A model generated the notes under the pieces. It was not told the DNA's origin. It saw nothing but the letters and a program-made list of their open reading frames with translations, and did not search any database. A program made the position numbers and the translations under genes. From NCBI RefSeq assembly GCF_016859285.1, contig NC_053420.1, forward strand, positions 30,884,545-30,948,544: a stretch of DNA of 64,000 nt, in the 5' to 3' direction. Below are positions 60,352-64,000 of the stretch, one piece after another. How positions within the stretch are numbered: position 1 is the stretch's first letter; every line of letters begins with the position of its first letter. Source of the stretch: Xiphias gladius. Lineage: Eukaryota > Chordata > Actinopteri > Istiophoriformes > Xiphiidae.

Positions 60352-63290
60352 TTATGTGATGTCCTTCTGTCTGGGAGGCCTGTGAATGTTCCTGACCACA
60401 CATTTCACCATCCACTCAATACCTTCATTCACTCCGTCCCTGCATGAGAACAAGTGTTAAGTAAGTTTTTTAACAAGATTTCTAAATTCTTCTGAGCAGT
60501 TACATATAATCAAGATGTCAGAGCATGTTTAACAGTAAGGCCTCTAGTTTTCCAGTGGTGTGCTGCATCACTATGTGGTGGCAGAAAGACCAGTAATGGT
60601 ATGTCCAAATCCAGTGGTAACAAGACTGAAAAGGCGCAGCTGATGAAGGATAATGAGCTGTGGGGGTTGTCTGTCTACTATCTGAGCTGATCTTGTGAAC
60701 CTCATCACAGTTTAACTGAAGTTTGTTTGTAAAATTTCAGTTCCCCACTGAGATCCATCAATCTCCAGAAAAGCTCATATTTATTTCAGCTGCTGACAGA
60801 AATCTGAGGACAATAACTCGCTCCATCAGCTTCCAATAAGGAAATGTGTCCACTACCCCGTCTTATTACCTCATTTCATGAGTGGCTTATTTAACCAATG
60901 CTAGTAACATGCATACAATAGCCAGCCACAATGTAAAACTAGAGGCCTAAGAGTGAATTAGCTATCAATCTCAAATGAATGCCTGTTAATAGATGAGACA
61001 ATAAACTCAAACCACAACAATATGAACATCTATAAAATATAATGTCATCTAATGCAGTAGCAACACAACGAAAACTCTCTTTGTTTAGCTTCTACTTCAG
61101 AAATTGAACATTACAAGGGTCACAAAGGTAGCGTGTCCTACAGGACTAGGGTACTGCATTACACTCTGTACCATGTCATAGAGTAGCAGTCTTACCCTGT
61201 GAGGGCAGTACAAGGCTGGACTAAACAGTCTCTCTTGCCGATCTTCGGGGCACAGTCACTGAACGCTGTTTTAATGTCTGCCACTGACAAGCAGTCCTGA
61301 GAACAGAGGAGACAAAAAACTTAACTAAAGGCTACAACAGCAAAGACACATCTGCCAATACCACAAGGGAATGTCAGTCAAAATCTCTGTAATATACAGT
61401 ATCTGGAGCAGAAACAACTAAATAAGTAGTCAATATGCAAAAACTTCACTGGTTTCAGCTTCTCAAATGTTAATATTCAATAAAATAAACTGACTATTTT
61501 TGTGTTTTGAACTGTTGGTTGGATAAAAAAAAAACACATCTGAATATGTTTACTTGGGCTTTGAGAAATTGAAACAGGCATTTTTCACTTTTTTTCTGAC
61601 ATTTTATAGACAAAGTGATTAATTGAGAAAATAACCAGTAGATTGACTGAATCCTTAATTGCAGCCCCTAAAAATATTTATTTTACTTAGGAAAACTGCT
61701 GATCATTTCTTCGATTGATCAATGAATTATTAGTCTATAAAATGTATGGAAAAAGTGAACAACTCCGATCAGAAGCCGCAATGTCAAGTGCTCACGCTGC
61801 TTGTTTGACCGAAAAACCCAACGATTTGCAGTTTGCAGTGACATTAAACAGAGAAGCAGCAAATCTACACAATTGAAAAGGTAGAACCAGAGACAATTAT
61901 CACTTGAACAAGTTATCGATACAATGTGGATGAACATACTGAATAATTTGTGTTTTTAAAATCATCATCATCACTACCCTGAATATGGTCTTAGTAAATT
62001 AAAAAGTTCATACAGTACCGGAACATCCTGCTTGTTGGCCAGCACGAGGAGTGGAACACCTTCTAATACCTCACTGCTGATCATTTTCTCTGGAGGAGAT
62101 GAAAGTCAAATTATTATTCCAACAATTAGCAATATATTTCTATTGTCACAGAATATTGACACAGATACTGTCTGTTAAAGGTTTTTCTCAGATCCCTGTT
62201 GTGTTACTGATAGTTTTCTCATAACATACAACAAAGCATTTCACGTTATAAGCTACACTGAAAAAAAAAAAAAAAAAAAAAAAACTGCTCTAAAACACAT
62301 TGTTGAAAATTTAAATGTTAAAGCAGACATAAACCTGTCAACCACAAAATCATTATTTTAGTGCCATGCCATTGTACTCAGAAAACAAGTGACTATAAAT
62401 TGACTAAAGTTGTTTTAAAAGACAGGTACATACGCATTAAAGTACACAGGATGAAAGATTCTGTTACTCACCGAACGCCTCCTTTGATTCTGACAGACGG
62501 TCTTCATCAGTTGAATCTATCACATAGATGACTCCATGGGACTCAGCATAGTACTATAAATAAACACGAAGAGTACAAACCAGGCATCAGAGCAAGTTCC
62601 TGGGCTCAAAGAACCAACAGCATCACAGCTGAACTGGCTGACAATGATACCTTGATTGGTTTTTAAGTGGTGGCTGATCGGTGTAAAATTATTGTGTCTT
62701 GGCTGTAGAAGAAGAATTCCCCCCAGGATAGTGTTGGTGTTTAACTCACTTTGTCCCACAGAGATTGGAGCTCCTCCTGACCTCCCAGATCCCAGAACAT
62801 CAGACGAGCCTTGCCCACATCGATTGTTCCAACTGTGAAGGAAAGTGAGACACCCATAAAAAACATTATAGAGGGATCACACACTAACTGTAAACTATAA
62901 GACAAGCAGCATTAGGTGATCACAGTGTAAATGTGAGGTGTAACAAAGTAGCTATGCAATTTAATGATTTTCCCGAGTAATGATTAGTGCTGCAAATTAC
63001 AATTAATCAATGCAGTTAGCCATCGAAAATAACACCCTCAAAGGACCACTATTTGATTGACTTTGGCTGCAAGCAGTCAACTGCTTCTGAATTTGGAGGA
63101 GAAAGGTATATTCTCCATTCTGTTGGTGGAAGGGAACAGGGATGCTCCCAGGGCACTCTTCATGACAAGCACAACTGAACAGATACTGGAACGTTCACTT
63201 ACTGTTCAGGCCGACTGTAGTTGTGATCTTTGATAAATTCATACCCTTGTAGTTCTTACTGAACTTTGTTTTTGTTTGTTCCAGAAAGGT
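60352..63290 (-). CDS. arfrp1: arfrp1, ADP-ribosylation factor-related protein 1 (5' end outside window)
   Basis: Six exons on the minus strand: 63203-63290, 62750-62832, 62472-62553, 62019-62089, 61196-61296, 60352-60439 (stop TAA). All are GT-AG and in frame; together 170 codons plus stop, against 201 aa in human, so about 31 N-terminal residues including the GxxxxGK P-loop lie past position 64000. GTPase motifs visible: switch region SKITTTVGLN, WDLGGQEEL (G3), LANKQD (G4) and the G5-like CTALTG. The product is a small Golgi GTPase that recruits ARL1 and golgins to the trans-Golgi network; unlike ARFs it is N-acetylated rather than myristoylated (family knowledge). The C-terminus reads VVRNIHRPPRQKDIT, nearly as in mammals. 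Confidence 0.96.
60440..61195 (-). other. arfrp1: arfrp1 last intron
   Basis: A 756-base intron (donor GTAAGA, acceptor TTCTCATGCAG). No repeat recognised. Confidence 0.75.
61297..62018 (-). other. arfrp1: arfrp1 intron
   Basis: A 722-base AT-rich intron between the LANKQDVP and DCLSVADIK exons. Nothing recognisable inside. Confidence 0.75.
62090..62471 (-). other. arfrp1: arfrp1 intron with poly-A run
   Basis: A 382-base intron that contains 24 consecutive A at 62261-62284 on the plus strand, possibly the tail of an old minus-length retroinsert, but no body is recognisable beside it. Confidence 0.7.
62833..63202 (-). other. arfrp1: arfrp1 intron
   Basis: A 370-base intron, donor GTAAGT, acceptor CCTTCACAG. 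Nothing recognisable inside. Confidence 0.75.
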
Positions 63291-64000
63291 CTGCAGAGAG
63301 AGACAACAGTTAAGACTGGTGGATAAGTCAGACTGGTAACATCATAGGCTACTATATTCCCCATAGACATGTTAGCAGATCACGTCATACATATGACGTA
63401 TTGCTGTAGCTTCAAATACTCAGATGAATTAGTTAATTGGTGTAGCTCCACATTGAAAATCTACAAAATTAAAACACTGCTTTAATATGTTACTTTAGTA
63501 ACAATTTGAGATTTTGAAAATGGACAAATTCTTATCAGGCTTTAGAACTTTTGCTTTAATATGAGCACATTTTATGGCTATATAAGTACATTTTACTTGG
63601 TGTAAAATATAAACTGCAGGAATACAACTTATAATTGAGCAGTAGTTTGAGTAGTTGCTCCTATCAAACTTTAACACGTGAATCTTAAAGATGACGTTTT
63701 CAACATTATTATACTTAATTATTATTCCTTATTGAATTGCATGTTCTGCATTCGTAGTAAATGTGTGCCAAATTGTACAGTGATAACATTTCCTTTGCCA
63801 AAACTAGAGGACACTGATTTAACTTCATTTTGAGCAGAGTCCGGTTTGTATTTCACTCTAACTTAGAGAAAAAGAGACTGACAGAGGCAACAAAGCCACA
63901 CAGGTATGACAGTAGCACTGGACCACACTGTATTACCCGAGACGAGTCGAGGCTTTACTGGCTGCCAAAGGTGCGTCAACTAAGTGCTGAGTATGGGGTA
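63291..64000 (-). other. arfrp1: arfrp1 intron reaching the window edge
   Basis: The region upstream of the ACC TTT CTG exon start. I searched both strands for the P-loop exon (GLDNAGKT type) and did not find it, so the intron continues past the window. No repeat recognised. Confidence 0.7.

Overview
The window is vertebrate nuclear DNA from a ray-finned (teleost, probably percomorph) fish. It has split genes with GT-AG (and two GC-AG) introns, vertebrate proteins, and a teleost repeat load: Tc1-like transposons, a DANA-like SINE, other tRNA-derived SINEs, a CR1/L2-like LINE, and BEL/Pao and Ty3/Gypsy remnants. There are no operons, CRISPR arrays or prokaryotic signals.

Three protein-coding genes are present, all on the minus strand. 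(1) helz2 (helicase with zinc finger 2), about 0.6-17.2 kb: 19 coding exons could be joined in frame through every splice junction, giving 2837 codons plus stop. Domain order is CCCH/C2H2 zinc fingers, UPF1-like helicase core 1, an RNB (RNase II/R) domain in one 3.4-kb exon, and UPF1-like helicase core 2. The exon immediately 5' carries a degraded copy of the zinc-binding module with a stop codon and frameshift, so the true start of the protein is uncertain. (2) stmn3 (stathmin-3/SCLIP), 20.1-53.5 kb: five coding exons encode 179 aa. The first exon has only 19 coding bases and is separated from exon 2 by a 26-kb intron. (3) arfrp1 (ARF-related GTPase), 60.4-63.3 kb: the last six coding exons, 170 codons plus stop. 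The exon(s) with the N-terminus and P-loop lie beyond the right edge.

Order and relative orientation (helz2, stmn3, arfrp1) match human 20q13.33, but GMEB2, RTEL1 and TNFRSF6B, which lie between them in human, are not seen here.

All three products are ordinary cellular proteins: an interferon-linked nuclease/helicase and transcriptional co-activator, a neuronal microtubule regulator, and a trans-Golgi GTPase. They are linked by conserved synteny, not by a shared pathway. The rest is repeat-rich. stmn3 intron 1 holds a decayed BEL/Pao element, an unnamed interspersed family, SINEs, two adjoining Tc1 remnants and a foldback element. The stmn3-arfrp1 gap holds a further Tc1 remnant and a deleted Gypsy remnant. 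I found no convincing new biological system. The most notable points are the broken 5' module of helz2, two GC-AG introns in conserved genes, a cluster of short perfect hairpins at 47.8-47.9 kb, and several unnamed duplicated segments.
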